A stretch of 58,593 bases of DNA, taken from the NCBI GenBank assembly GCA_012838235.1, contig DUPQ01000024.1:1-58593 (forward strand), in the 5' to 3' direction. Position numbers and translations under genes: made by a program. The stretch is from Clostridiaceae bacterium. GTDB taxonomy: Bacteria; Bacillota; Clostridia; DUPQ01. The notes under the pieces were generated by a model that worked only from the letters and a program-made list of their open reading frames with translations, did not search any database and had not been told where the DNA came from. Positions 8,721-18,127 of this stretch are shown here, piece by piece (within the stretch, counting starts at the first letter, position 1; each line of letters begins with the position of its first letter).

Positions 8721-9812
8721 TTATTTCGGTAACTCCCAGATTGTTCCGAATATTTCACATAAAGAATCGGAAGTCTCTTTCTGATAATATATCGTTAAAA
8801 TGCTGTTGTCCTTCAATTCCACCGAAGCCGGATATCCCAGATCGTTGTCCGGTCCGTCATCTCGAAGAATTATTTCCTCGGACCAGGTCTTACAGTTATC
8901 ATAAGAAATCATAGCCCTTTGTCCGAAAGGCTTTTCTCTGTAACCGTATGTCAATATGACCGCGCCGCTACTATGTAAAAGAGCATGCGGGGGAGAGCCG
9001 TGTTTGTTGATTCTTACGGGATTGGACCATGTTTTGCCTTGGTCGTATGATTGGGTCATAAGGGTTGCGAAGAGACCTCTTTGCACCCTGATGAAAGCAA
9101 CAAGTTTGTCCTTCAGTTCCAGAATATACGGTTCGCAATGATAATACTCATATCCTTCTTCTGTCACATAGGGGACATGCGAAAGATACTCCCATTTAAA
9201 ACCGTCTTTGCTGTAAAAAACCAAAAGTTCTTTTTCGAATGTCAGTTTTTTATCATATTTGGCGGGATTCTCATCGGCTTCTTTATAAGTACCCATGTAA
9301 ATAAGTCCGCCGTTTTTCAATGCGGTCGGTCCGTGCGGGGAGGTTACCGGTGCATGCATTACCTTGCTCCAAGTAAGTCCTTTATCGTCCGAGATAACAT
9401 ATGTGGAGCCGTAATATTTCTTTTCCATCTCTTTTGTGATGTGATTATTGGAGAAATATGCATCTCTCATGGCAAGTTTAAAGCCTTCTTGAGGGAATTT
9501 ACTTTGCCTTTCGATAAAGTGATTGAAAGATGTGATAATTATCTTGTTTTTGTTGAAAACGGTGATACCCGCATCCCTGTCATCCAAAGGTGTGTCCATT
9601 ATAATCTCGGGGACTGTCCAGGTGCGTCCTTCATCATAACTTCTTGAAAGAAGTACCTTGCCGAACGGACATACATGCCCTAATCTGCTACCCGAACAAA
9701 CCGCTAAAAGTTCACCGTTTAAGCCTCTGCATACCGAAGGCCATCCGTGATATCCGAATACCGAATCCTTTGAGCGGAATATCTTTATATTTTCGGTTTT
9801 TGGTTTAATCAT
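8721..9812 (-). CDS. BNR/Asp-box beta-propeller protein, sialidase-like (operon first gene)
   Basis: 363 residues and a diverged paralogue of the next gene downstream. Asp boxes or near-boxes are SYDEGRTW, SDDKGLTW, SKDGFKW, SYDQGKTW and SYDNCKTW. The start of the propeller reads YHGWPSVCRG rather than the FRIP of GH33 enzymes. No signal peptide is present, so a cytosolic role on imported oligosaccharides is likely. A TATAAT-type -10 on the minus strand lies at 9843-9848. The divergent neighbour is a PHP phosphoesterase. Sialidase activity is an inference from the fold only. Confidence 0.75.
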   Translation of the reverse strand: MIKPKTENIKIFRSKDSVFGYHGWPSVCRGLNGELLAVCSGSRLGHVCPFGKVLLSRSYDEGRTWTVPEIIMDTPLDDRDAGITVFNKNKIIITSFNHFIERQSKFPQEGFKLAMRDAYFSNNHITKEMEKKYYGSTYVISDDKGLTWSKVMHAPVTSPHGPTALKNGGLIYMGTYKEADENPAKYDKKLTFEKELLVFYSKDGFKWEYLSHVPYVTEEGYEYYHCEPYILELKDKLVAFIRVQRGLFATLMTQSYDQGKTWSNPVRINKHGSPPHALLHSSGAVILTYGYREKPFGQRAMISYDNCKTWSEEIILRDDGPDNDLGYPASVELKDNSILTIYYQKETSDSLCEIFGTIWELPK

Positions 9813-10001
9813 TGTAAATACCTCAATTTGAATGATATAAAAATTATACCATAATTACCGTTCATTAAGGCGTATATTCGTAAATAATAAATTTACATTA
9901 ATATGAATAAAAAATAATCTAAAAACTATATTCATGTTGTATAATCTTGTGTATTAGGCAAACGCAGATATTTATATGCGTTGAGAAATGAGGTTGCACA
10001 T

Positions 10002-10928
10002 ATGAGACTGACCAATTTTATTGAAAACGGCAAATTCTATAAAGCCAATTACCACGCACATTCGACAAGAAGTGACGGACAGCTGTCTCAGGAAGAAGCT
10101 GTAAATGTTTTTAAAGAGCACGGCTACAATTTTTTATGTCTATCCGAGCATAATATAGTGACAAAGACCGATAAGTATAATACCGATGATTTTATACTTG
10201 TTCCCGGGGTGGAATTACATTCCAATCGTGATTACCCCCTTACTATCCATCACCTGTTGGGACTTACAACAATGGATAATGATAAGATTTATGACGGTAT
10301 GAGACTGGAGGATATACCTTTTACCGAGAGTAAGGAATCGTTGCTGAAACTGGAAAAGACATTGCTGGATTTGGACCTCCTGACCGTTTATTGTCATCCC
10401 ACATGGAGCCGAGTGGAACCTCATCAGTATGATTTCTTAAAAGACACGCATATTGTGGAAATATGCAACTGGGGAACGGTATATTCGCAGAATCATGATA
10501 ATGACCGTGTGTACTGGGAAATGCTGTTAAAACAGGGAAAACAGATATGGGGAATGGCCAACGACGATTCGCACAGAAGAGAACAGTATTGCGGAGGATG
10601 GAATATGGTCAAGTGTGAGGAATTTACCGTTGAGTCTATGCTGGACAGTTTAAGAAAAGGCAGTTTTTATGCAACTACCGGACCGGAAATATATGATTTC
10701 TATATCGAGGACGGCTACGGATTTGTTAAATGTTCGGAAGCTAAGACCATAACATTCATCACGCTGAGCAGATGGGGAAAATGCTATCGAGATCCGGCTG
10801 CTAAACTTACCGAAGCTTCATTAAATCTGTCCAGCAGCGCATATATGGTCAGAGTGGAAGTGGAGGATAAATACGGCAATATAGCCTGGTCCAATCCCAT
10901 AATGAGAATGGACAGATTTGAGTATTAG
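10002..10928 (+). CDS. PHP-domain metal-dependent phosphoesterase
   Basis: 308 residues from the ATG preceded by GAGG at 9989-9992; an upstream in-frame ATG (9981) has no RBS. The PHP metal-binding motifs are all present: YHAHSTRSDG near the start, LSEHN, the VYCHPTWS segment and ANDDSHR. The last 80 or so residues form a non-PHP beta-rich extension. PHP proteins hydrolyse phosphate esters (histidinol phosphate, nucleotides or cyclic compounds). This one is unassigned. It is transcribed away from the BNR pair across a 189-base divergent gap, with a TATAAT at 9940-9945, and is closed by a strong terminator. Confidence 0.85.
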   Translation: MRLTNFIENGKFYKANYHAHSTRSDGQLSQEEAVNVFKEHGYNFLCLSEHNIVTKTDKYNTDDFILVPGVELHSNRDYPLTIHHLLGLTTMDNDKIYDGMRLEDIPFTESKESLLKLEKTLLDLDLLTVYCHPTWSRVEPHQYDFLKDTHIVEICNWGTVYSQNHDNDRVYWEMLLKQGKQIWGMANDDSHRREQYCGGWNMVKCEEFTVESMLDSLRKGSFYATTGPEIYDFYIEDGYGFVKCSEAKTITFITLSRWGKCYRDPAAKLTEASLNLSSSAYMVRVEVEDKYGNIAWSNPIMRMDRFEY

Positions 10929-10948
10929 TAAGCGGTAAATAAAGGCAC

Positions 10949-10978
10949 AAAAAAAGCGGCTACGAAAGCCGCCTTTTT
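10949..10978. terminator. Bidirectional intrinsic terminator
   Basis: GCGGCT (10956-10961) pairs with AGCCGC (10967-10972) around ACGAA, with seven A before and CTTTTT after. It can end both the PHP gene and the convergent small lipoprotein gene. Confidence 0.85.
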
Positions 10979-10994
10979 GTGTAGTTTACTTTGC

Positions 10995-11579
10995 TTATTC
11001 GGCTATAAGGCCTGCTACTTTTTCCAATCCGGTATCTTTCTCAACCATAGCAAATACAACAGTGTATGTGCCTGCTTTGAGTACTACGGGGTTTCCGTTC
11101 CAGTCCGGTCCTACTGCCGGGGTTTCGGTAAATCCGGGAATCCAGAGAAGATCGGGTGTCAGGGAAGTAACCGGGCCGCTTTCGGGACTCTGTGCCCACC
11201 AGTCGGGAGCTTCCTGTCCTTTTGCAACCTGTAACCACTTCATTGTCTGGTTTCCGTCGCAATCCTTAACAGCGCCGTTCTCTACATATTGAGCTGTCCA
11301 GCCTGCACCGGAGTCGGTGATTACTACGTGCTCAAGGATATAGAGATATTTTGCGCCTTTAAGCTGTGCTTTCAGAGCAGCAACACGTGCATCCTTTAAG
11401 GAAACAGCGGTCATCCTGAACTGATCTTTTCCTACTGCATCGCCCCATCCGGCGAACTGTCCTGTTACATAATAGTCTTTCTCTGTGTTTTCCAGAACGG
11501 TATCAGGTGTGCAAGCGACAAGTGATCCGAGTGCCAAAACCAGTGTCAGAACAATAGCGATAACTTTGATTTTTTTCAT
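10995..11579 (-). CDS. Small secreted lipoprotein, possible starch-binding accessory protein
   Basis: A 194-residue protein with a classic lipoprotein signal (hydrophobic 6-20, lipobox LVAC, acylated Cys23). The mature part is rich in Trp and Gly. It begins with YYVTGQFAGWGDA, reminiscent of the xGxFNGW motif of starch-binding beta-sandwich modules, and ends with AGTYTVVFAMV. I do not recognise a named family. It follows the alpha-amylase lipoprotein and maltose-type ABC genes on the same strand but has its own promoter and a strong AGGAGG, so it may be made in excess. A glucan-binding surface role is an inference from context. Confidence 0.65.
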   Translation of the reverse strand: MKKIKVIAIVLTLVLALGSLVACTPDTVLENTEKDYYVTGQFAGWGDAVGKDQFRMTAVSLKDARVAALKAQLKGAKYLYILEHVVITDSGAGWTAQYVENGAVKDCDGNQTMKWLQVAKGQEAPDWWAQSPESGPVTSLTPDLLWIPGFTETPAVGPDWNGNPVVLKAGTYTVVFAMVEKDTGLEKVAGLIAE

Positions 11580-11628
11580 AAATTCCTCCTGTTTTTAGTA
11601 TGTTGTACTACTTATAATGAACAATCCT

Positions 11629-11656
11629 ATTCTATCACAACGATTAATACAGTCAA
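11629..11656 (-). promoter_or_regulatory. Promoter for the small lipoprotein gene
   Basis: On the minus strand TTGACT (11656-11651) and TAGAAT (11634-11629) are separated by 16 bases, about 50 bases before the start at 11579. It lies in the 145-base gap after the amylase gene, so this gene is not only read from the operon. Confidence 0.7.
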
Positions 11657-11724
11657 GGGATTTTAGGCAAATTGTGAAAAATTTGTGAACTTTTCCCTCA
11701 ATGTAAATCTTTTGTAAACTTTTA

Positions 11725-13341
11725 TCATTTAAGTATGACCGAAGTCATGCCGTCCAGTGTCAGAGTATTCTTTTTTATGCTTGCTTTTCCTTGTCCGATA
11801 TACCCGCTTATAGAGTTGAATGAAGTACCGGCATTCAAATACGGTGACAAATCAATGGTTATGGGTTTATCGGAAAGGTTATGGAAGACTCCTTTAACTA
11901 CATTATTGTGCTCAACAAGAAATCCTCCGAAAAGGTTATAACCTTCAAAATACAGAGGAGTATAATGTCCCACCGCAATTTCGGGATTTGCTTTTCTTAA
12001 TGCTAACAGTTTCTTGTAATGAGTGTATAAACTGTCGGCCCGCTTTACCTGTTTCTTAACGGTACCGTTTACCTGTCTTTCAGCCGGGAATGTTGTCCCC
12101 GGAGGATCTTTTACGGTATCGTTATCTCCCCACAGCATTGCCAGACGCCTGTTGGCATCGGTTGAAGAGGTGGCTCTGCTTCCGTACATACCTATTTCTT
12201 CTCCGTAATACATAAAAGGATTACCCGAAGTAAGTATATACATATTTGCGGCCATATGCATTCTGTACTCTTTGACCGGTAAGTATCCTGCACATCTGTC
12301 CATATCGTGATTGGAAATGAAAGGTTTTAGTACAGCATCAGGGTTGGATTTTTCCACATTTTCTTTGTAGCGGCATATATTTTTGACAAAGTCGTTCAGA
12401 TTGAATATGCCGTTTACAGTAAGTGCCACCTGTCCGGCCGAGCCCGACATACCGAAATCAAAGCAGTCCAATGCCGCATAATAATCGATTATGCTGGTAT
12501 TACCTGACCAGTTTTCCGCAACTAAGAATACATCCTTGTCATACTTTTTGCAGGTATCGGCAAACCATTTCCAGAACTCGATATTGCGGGTATCATCGTT
12601 CAGATAAACATATTTTACGGCATCCAGCCGGAAACCCTTTACGCCTTTTCCCAGCCAGAATTTAACGATATTTTCAATTTCGTCAAGCACTTCCTTGTTA
12701 TCCATATTCAGCTCCGGCATGGAAGGAGAGAAGTTGCCTTCGTAAAAATAGTCGACACCGTCGGGGTCTGTTGCAAGTTTATGCCATCCCTTGGACGAAT
12801 CGGTTGTAATACTGTACCAGTCTAAATATTTATTATCTTTATCTCCCTCTTTAATTGCTTTTTTAAGTTGGGTAAACCATTTGTTGTATTCCGATGTGTG
12901 GTTGAGAACCAGATCGATTATCACATCAATACCTTTTTCATCACAAACGGCTATGAGGTTCTCAAAATCTTCCATCGTACCGTAGTTGTAATCAATACTG
13001 TAATAATCTACGGTGTCATATTTATGATAGGAACCTGCCTGCATTATCGGCATAAGCCAGATGCCGTCTATTCCGAGACTTTTACCGCTTAAAGGGTTAC
13101 CGTCATTGAGGTAATCGATACGGTTAATTATTCCCTGTATATCGCCCGTTCCGTCTTTATTGCTGTCGGAGAAACCTCCCACGAATATTTCATAATAAAC
13201 GCCGGGGATATTATCCGCCGGCATTTGCTCTATTTTTATGGCTTTTTCGCCTCTTAACGCATCAGTACTGCAAGAAACAAGGGTAAGCAGTATTAAGATG
13301 CTTAAAAGTATGCATAATATTTTTTTTGTTATGTTTTTCAT
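11725..13341 (-). CDS. GH13 alpha-amylase-family lipoprotein
   Basis: 538 residues from the ATG at 13341, which overlaps the MalG stop (ATGATGA); an upstream in-frame start within malG is unlikely. The signal ends in lipobox LVSC with Cys24. GH13 conserved regions are complete: DLVLNH (143-148), nucleophile D240 in GFRLD, acid/base E276 in LVAEN and transition-state D346 in ISNHD. A Ca-loop-like DSNKDGTGD occurs at 59-67. It should hydrolyse alpha-1,4-glucans at the outer face of the membrane and feed the adjoining MalEFG-like importer. Amylase versus neopullulanase specificity cannot be read. Confidence 0.92.
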   Translation of the reverse strand: MKNITKKILCILLSILILLTLVSCSTDALRGEKAIKIEQMPADNIPGVYYEIFVGGFSDSNKDGTGDIQGIINRIDYLNDGNPLSGKSLGIDGIWLMPIMQAGSYHKYDTVDYYSIDYNYGTMEDFENLIAVCDEKGIDVIIDLVLNHTSEYNKWFTQLKKAIKEGDKDNKYLDWYSITTDSSKGWHKLATDPDGVDYFYEGNFSPSMPELNMDNKEVLDEIENIVKFWLGKGVKGFRLDAVKYVYLNDDTRNIEFWKWFADTCKKYDKDVFLVAENWSGNTSIIDYYAALDCFDFGMSGSAGQVALTVNGIFNLNDFVKNICRYKENVEKSNPDAVLKPFISNHDMDRCAGYLPVKEYRMHMAANMYILTSGNPFMYYGEEIGMYGSRATSSTDANRRLAMLWGDNDTVKDPPGTTFPAERQVNGTVKKQVKRADSLYTHYKKLLALRKANPEIAVGHYTPLYFEGYNLFGGFLVEHNNVVKGVFHNLSDKPITIDLSPYLNAGTSFNSISGYIGQGKASIKKNTLTLDGMTSVILK

Positions 13342-14258
13342 CATCCTTTTACCGAACCCGCCGTGCTTCCTTCTATGTAGTATTTCTGCAGGTACATGAA
13401 TAACGCAACTATCGGGATGGCTACACATACACAGCCTGCTGCAAAAACCGTAAACCGGGATGTGTCGACAATCTGTCCGTACATCATGTAATACAACCCG
13501 ACTGCAACGGTATGCAGATGAGTGTTCTGCTCACCCAGTATAACACGGGCAAATATGAAATCCATCCACGGTCCGGTAAAACTCATTAAAGCGGTATATA
13601 CAATTATGGGTTTACTTATGGGCAGAATGATGGTAGCGAATATTCGTGCTTCTCCTGCGCCGTCTATGCGTGCCGCTTCAATAAGCGCATTGGGTACGGT
13701 ATCGAAAAAGCCTTTGCCTACATAAAATCCCAATCCCGCACCTGCCGAGTAGCAGAGTATCAAAGCAAACAGTGTCTGTGTCAGTCCCAGAGCTTTCAAA
13801 ATGTAGTAAATAGCTATCATGGACATAAATCCGGGGAACAAACCCATTACCATGGCTATGTTCATAAACGGTTTTCTCATTTTGAACTTTACCTTACTCA
13901 TAACATAAGATACCGACATATTGAGCATTGTGGACAGAATACAGGTGAATACAGCCACAACCAAAGTATTTCTGAACCATACGGGAAAATATGTGTTTGT
14001 AAAAAGTATCTTGAAATTATCCCACCCCACCTGCTTGGGCCAGTAGTGGGATACAACGGTACCTACCATTGTTCCGTCGGGATTGAACTCCGTACGGAAT
14101 GCATTAAGCACTATCCACACTATGGGATAAAGCCATATTATGCACAAAACGATAAGGAGAATATATGCGCCCAATCTGGAAATTTTTTCACTGCTGGAAA
14201 GATTCAAATAATTCGGTCTTATTTTCTTTACCTTTACATTTTCATTTTTTTCACTCAT
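13341..14258 (-). CDS. Sugar ABC transporter permease, MalG-like
   Basis: A 305-residue CUT1-family inner membrane permease with six predicted helices. The EAA loop that docks the ATPase is EAARIDGAGEARIFATIILP. It starts inside the last four bases of the MalF-like gene (ATGA) and ends inside the amylase start, so translation is coupled throughout. No ATPase gene is in the operon, and a shared MsmK/MalK-type ATPase elsewhere must energise the system. With its neighbours it should import maltose or maltodextrins. Confidence 0.9.
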   Translation of the reverse strand: MSEKNENVKVKKIRPNYLNLSSSEKISRLGAYILLIVLCIIWLYPIVWIVLNAFRTEFNPDGTMVGTVVSHYWPKQVGWDNFKILFTNTYFPVWFRNTLVVAVFTCILSTMLNMSVSYVMSKVKFKMRKPFMNIAMVMGLFPGFMSMIAIYYILKALGLTQTLFALILCYSAGAGLGFYVGKGFFDTVPNALIEAARIDGAGEARIFATIILPISKPIIVYTALMSFTGPWMDFIFARVILGEQNTHLHTVAVGLYYMMYGQIVDTSRFTVFAAGCVCVAIPIVALFMYLQKYYIEGSTAGSVKG

Positions 14259-15655
14259 TGGAATGCGTCCTCCTCTTTATAGGATTTGGATCTGCGGTAG
14301 GTTATCAGAGTAACCGTCGATGTTAAGAGGAAGGTAAGAATACCTATCACAGCTCCTAAATTGTGCTGTTGTTCATCAATGGTAAGTTTGTAAAGCCATG
14401 TAACAAGAAGATCGGTACCTCCCGCAATATATCCGCCGGTAACTTTGGGCATACCGCCTGTCAGGAGATATATGATATTGAAACTTGTAATGTTGCCTAT
14501 AAATGAGGATATAAGGTAAGGTGTGGTGATGAACACTATATAAGGCATGGTTATTTTTCTTAATATTGTAAACTTGCTTGCACCGTCTATCCTTGCCGCC
14601 TCATAAAGGCTTTCGGGTATATTCATAATGGCACCTGAAGCTAAAAGCATGGAGTAGGGAATACCTACCCATAAGTTTATAAGTATAATGGTTATTCTTG
14701 CAATCCACACATTGGGAGCGTTTGCAAGGAAAGACATAGGTTCGCTCATAATTCCGACTTTAATTAAGAAGCTCTGCAGCGGACCGTATTCGCCTATTAG
14801 GTTTCTCATTGCAAGCAGTGAAATAAACTGCGGTATCGCAATGGTAAGAACGAAAATAGCACGGAAAATAACTTTGCCTTTTAAACCCTTTTTGTTGATA
14901 AGCAGTGCCAGCAATATTCCTCCGTAATAATTGAGGAATGTCGCAAAGAACGCCCATATAAGAGTCCAGCCTAAAACAGGCAGGAATCGCGCAGCAATTT
15001 CTCCCGAAGGATTGGTAAAGAAAGTAGTAAAATTATCCAGTCCCACCCAGTCGAAAAGTTTTAAGCCGGCTTGCCTTTCCTTATCAAAATTGGTAAAAGC
15101 TATAAGAATCATGAATAAGGTCGGCAGTAACGTGAACACAACAGCGCCCAGCGTTGCCGGTGTAAGCATTGCAATGTAGAAACGGTTGCCGAACATTTCC
15201 TTTAAGTCATGTCTGAATGTTGTGACCTTTCCGTAGTTTTTAAGGTCTTTATCCGCTTTGTAGCTGCTTTTTATCGATGAATTGTATGCAAACAGGTACA
15301 TAAGTGTAATACCGAATGTGACAACTCCGAAAAGCAGCATCAGCATGGAATTGTCCGCGGGAGTGAAAATATCTCCCTCCTGTGTGCCTAATGTAACGAA
15401 GTTTATGAATGCTTTATAGCCCAAAGGCGTGTTGTTGACTTTGGGACAGGTTACCATGAAGACGACATAACCGACCTGAATAAGAAAGTATATTAAACCT
15501 TTTATTATCTGACCGTGGTATATGTTTCCCGCACCCATTATGAAGTGAGACATTTTGGTGCCTATACTGCCATCCATAAAACGTTTATAGAAATTTATGA
15601 AGGGTTGCGCAATTCTTTGAAAAAATCCGCTTATCCCGTATTTTTTCCTGTCCAT
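14255..15655 (-). CDS. Sugar ABC transporter permease, MalF-like
   Basis: A 466-residue CUT1 permease. Like true MalF it is long: about 170 N-terminal residues, with extra membrane segments (about 50-70 and 105-125) and a charged cytoplasmic loop, precede the core permease. The EAA loop is YEAARIDGASKFTILRKITM. The start follows the MalE-like gene by 25 bases. It pairs with the MalG-like subunit to form the channel. Specificity for maltodextrins is inferred from the amylase in the same operon. Confidence 0.9.
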   Translation of the reverse strand: MDRKKYGISGFFQRIAQPFINFYKRFMDGSIGTKMSHFIMGAGNIYHGQIIKGLIYFLIQVGYVVFMVTCPKVNNTPLGYKAFINFVTLGTQEGDIFTPADNSMLMLLFGVVTFGITLMYLFAYNSSIKSSYKADKDLKNYGKVTTFRHDLKEMFGNRFYIAMLTPATLGAVVFTLLPTLFMILIAFTNFDKERQAGLKLFDWVGLDNFTTFFTNPSGEIAARFLPVLGWTLIWAFFATFLNYYGGILLALLINKKGLKGKVIFRAIFVLTIAIPQFISLLAMRNLIGEYGPLQSFLIKVGIMSEPMSFLANAPNVWIARITIILINLWVGIPYSMLLASGAIMNIPESLYEAARIDGASKFTILRKITMPYIVFITTPYLISSFIGNITSFNIIYLLTGGMPKVTGGYIAGGTDLLVTWLYKLTIDEQQHNLGAVIGILTFLLTSTVTLITYRRSKSYKEEDAFQ

Positions 15656-15680
15656 ATTTTAGCCTCCGTTCGACCGACTT

Positions 15681-17030
15681 TTATTCTCTTTCTCCGGTTT
15701 TCCAAATATTCTCAACTTTCTGCAACTGAGTCCTTATAGCCTCCGTTGTACCGAATAAACCGTCTTTGTTCTCCAATATCTCCCTTATAAGATCGGGAGC
15801 GCCTTTGGAGTAGTAATAGAATTGAGATGTGGGAGTACCGAAGGGCTGGGGAATTCCGTAATCAAACATATCCAACTGTCTGGCAGCCAATTCGGTTTCC
15901 AGATTATCGGTCTGCATTGAGGCAAATTCCTTGGCTGCATTTTTGTATGCGGGCAGATTGGCACATTCAATGAAGGACTGTTCCTGTACTTCCTTGCTTG
16001 TCAAGAAAAGCAATATGTCTTCCAGATAATCGGCTTTATCACTTCCTTTTTTCATAACAAAGACTTTACAGTCGGCAAAGGTGCCGCTTCTGTATACAGT
16101 ACCCGCCTTGACATTTGTTCCCTTGACATCCTCCGACGTCAGTGTAAAGGAAGGAAGTGTGGCTATTCCGAGATTTGCTCCCAGAGCAGCTTTTGCCGCA
16201 TTGAATTTCCATGCACCGGTTATTACGCCTAAAGAAATCTCGTCTCTCAACTCTATTTCCCATCCCGAGTCGGTGGGCATCTTGGCGCCGTTAGCACCGG
16301 TAAAGAACCGTTGGCCCCACTGCATTATTGCCACTACTTCATCGGAAGTAAAATTGCAGTTTTCGGTAATGCCGTCTTCATACAATACGGTAGGCATTCT
16401 ATTTGTCGTCTCGTTTTTGGCAAGAACCAAAAATGAGTTATTGAATCCGTCCGATCCCGTAAGAGAGACCGACTGCATATTATGCTTTTTCGCTGCTGCC
16501 CATATTCCTTCCCATGTTTTTACATCGTCTTTTGTCAGGTATTTTGTGTTATACATCAGAATAAGCGACTGTGCGATATACGGAATACCGAAGGTATACG
16601 TTGTGCCTTGTACATTCATATCGATAACATCCAGGAATGCCTGAGGATTATCGGATTTTATCTGAGTCAATAAGGCCTGGCTTCTGACCGGAGCTATTGC
16701 CGATGCACCTGCCGTAAGCTTGGGCAGATTGTCATGTGCAATGGTAAAGATATCCGCGCCGGCATCTATGTCATCCAGCACCTTTGATGCTGCCGAACCG
16801 GTATCCACTCCCTGTACCGCAATCTCGTAAGGGAAATCCTCACCGGTTTTGGCTTTGTAGTTTTCCACATACTCCGCCATCTTGGCAGTGTAAAAATCTA
16901 CCGATTCCACACCCACCCATATAGTGAGAGGGTTGGCCTTTTTTGCACATCCGGCAAATAATGCCATAATCATACATATGGCCAAAAGCAATGCCAATGA
17001 CCTGAACGATTTTATTCTTCTCATATTCAC
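15681..17030 (-). CDS. Maltose/maltodextrin-type ABC solute-binding lipoprotein
   Basis: 449 residues with a lipoprotein signal ending in LFAGC (Cys28). The mature protein has the family 1 solute-binding layout, with PLTIWVG at the first strand and later GVITGAWKFNAAKAALG (around 265-280), a typical MalE-like segment. It is the first gene of the alpha-glucan operon, preceded by AGGAGGAG and a near-consensus promoter. It should capture oligosaccharides released by the GH13 lipoprotein. Maltodextrin binding is inferred from context. Confidence 0.88.
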   Translation of the reverse strand: MNMRRIKSFRSLALLLAICMIMALFAGCAKKANPLTIWVGVESVDFYTAKMAEYVENYKAKTGEDFPYEIAVQGVDTGSAASKVLDDIDAGADIFTIAHDNLPKLTAGASAIAPVRSQALLTQIKSDNPQAFLDVIDMNVQGTTYTFGIPYIAQSLILMYNTKYLTKDDVKTWEGIWAAAKKHNMQSVSLTGSDGFNNSFLVLAKNETTNRMPTVLYEDGITENCNFTSDEVVAIMQWGQRFFTGANGAKMPTDSGWEIELRDEISLGVITGAWKFNAAKAALGANLGIATLPSFTLTSEDVKGTNVKAGTVYRSGTFADCKVFVMKKGSDKADYLEDILLFLTSKEVQEQSFIECANLPAYKNAAKEFASMQTDNLETELAARQLDMFDYGIPQPFGTPTSQFYYYSKGAPDLIREILENKDGLFGTTEAIRTQLQKVENIWKTGERE

Positions 17031-17082
17031 TCCTCCTGTAAAGATACAAATCTAATTGATTTTATGTTCTATTAACATACAA

Positions 17083-17112
17083 ATTATACATCCATTGAAT
17101 AGTAAGTGTCAA
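17083..17112 (-). promoter_or_regulatory. Promoter of the alpha-glucan (mal-type) operon
   Basis: On the minus strand TTGACA (17112-17107) and TATAAT (17088-17083) are separated by 18 bases, 52 bases upstream of the binding-protein start. Both boxes match consensus. No LacI-type regulator gene adjoins it. Confidence 0.8.
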
Positions 17113-17185
17113 ATATTGTTGCGGTTTTAAATTTACAATTATTTGAAGAGAAATTTATATAAAAAAGAGTAAAATAAACGGCATT

Positions 17186-18100
17186 TCACATTAAAGAAAG
17201 CAGGGCCGCCACATCAAAAACATCGGTAATGAGGTACAGGGTGACTATGGATACCAGTGTGGAAAAAGCCACGATTGAAGAAGCAAGTTTCTCGTCATTA
17301 TTGTATTTCATGGCCAATATTCCCGTTATTGCCGCCGACGGCATGGCATTTATTATAAATACAACATAAACGGATATTCTCGGTATTGAGGGAAAAAGAA
17401 GGAATATCAGTACGAATGCGGGTATTACCAGCAGGCGCAAAGCCGTTACAAGGTATATTTCTTTGACTTTTATTATTTCCTTAAAGTTGACCTGTGAAAG
17501 TGTAGCTCCTATGAGAAGCATGGAAAGCGGGGTGGTCAACTCACCCATCATTTTCAAAACCGTCCGTATAGTATCGGGTATTTCCCAACCTGTCAGCATG
17601 AAAATAACGGCTATTATCACCGCTATAAAGCAGGGATTAAGCATTTTTTTAAGAGAATCCTTGAATTTGCCCGATTTAGTGAACAGTGAGATACCGTATG
17701 TCCATGTGAAAACATGAAAAATCATCTGAAATATTGCACCTAAGAATAAGCCTTTTGCACCTAAAATGGAGTTAAGTACGGGCAAACCCATGTAACCTGC
17801 ATTGGAAAATACGGTAGCACATCTCGGTACGGCTTTTTTAAATATCAGTTGAGCCAGCAGAATGGAAAAGAAGAAAGTTATAACCGACATTATGGTCAAC
17901 CACATTGCTTCGTTCGTAGTCTGCCGGTCAAACACCAGATTGCTGGATACGACTATGAGCATGGGCATGGAAACATTTATGATAAGGTAAGAAATAGCAC
18001 TTCTTGATTCGGAATTCAGTACCTTCATCTTTCCTAAAAGCAACCCTATTAACATAACAATAAAAAGTACAATAACCATAATATCGGTATTATATATCAA
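17186..18100 (-). CDS. AEC-family (auxin efflux carrier-like) transporter
   Basis: A 304-residue, very hydrophobic protein with about ten helices in two five-helix halves, the arrangement of the AEC family. Recognisable segments are INVSMPMLIVVSSNL, FSNAGYMGLPVLNSILG and the C-terminal FIINAMPSAAITGILAMKY. Members often carry malate or other dicarboxylates. It lies 27 bases after the citrate synthase start-side gene on the same strand, so a dicarboxylate or citrate-linked role is plausible but unproven. Confidence 0.82.
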   Translation of the reverse strand: MIYNTDIMVIVLFIVMLIGLLLGKMKVLNSESRSAISYLIINVSMPMLIVVSSNLVFDRQTTNEAMWLTIMSVITFFFSILLAQLIFKKAVPRCATVFSNAGYMGLPVLNSILGAKGLFLGAIFQMIFHVFTWTYGISLFTKSGKFKDSLKKMLNPCFIAVIIAVIFMLTGWEIPDTIRTVLKMMGELTTPLSMLLIGATLSQVNFKEIIKVKEIYLVTALRLLVIPAFVLIFLLFPSIPRISVYVVFIINAMPSAAITGILAMKYNNDEKLASSIVAFSTLVSIVTLYLITDVFDVAALLSLM

Positions 18101-18127
18101 AATATTTTACATGCAACATCAATAAGC

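Noticed and set aside
11735-13092. Several plus-strand open frames inside the amylase gene
   Set aside because: They are antisense shadows of a well-conserved GH13 gene, with no RBS or family resemblance.
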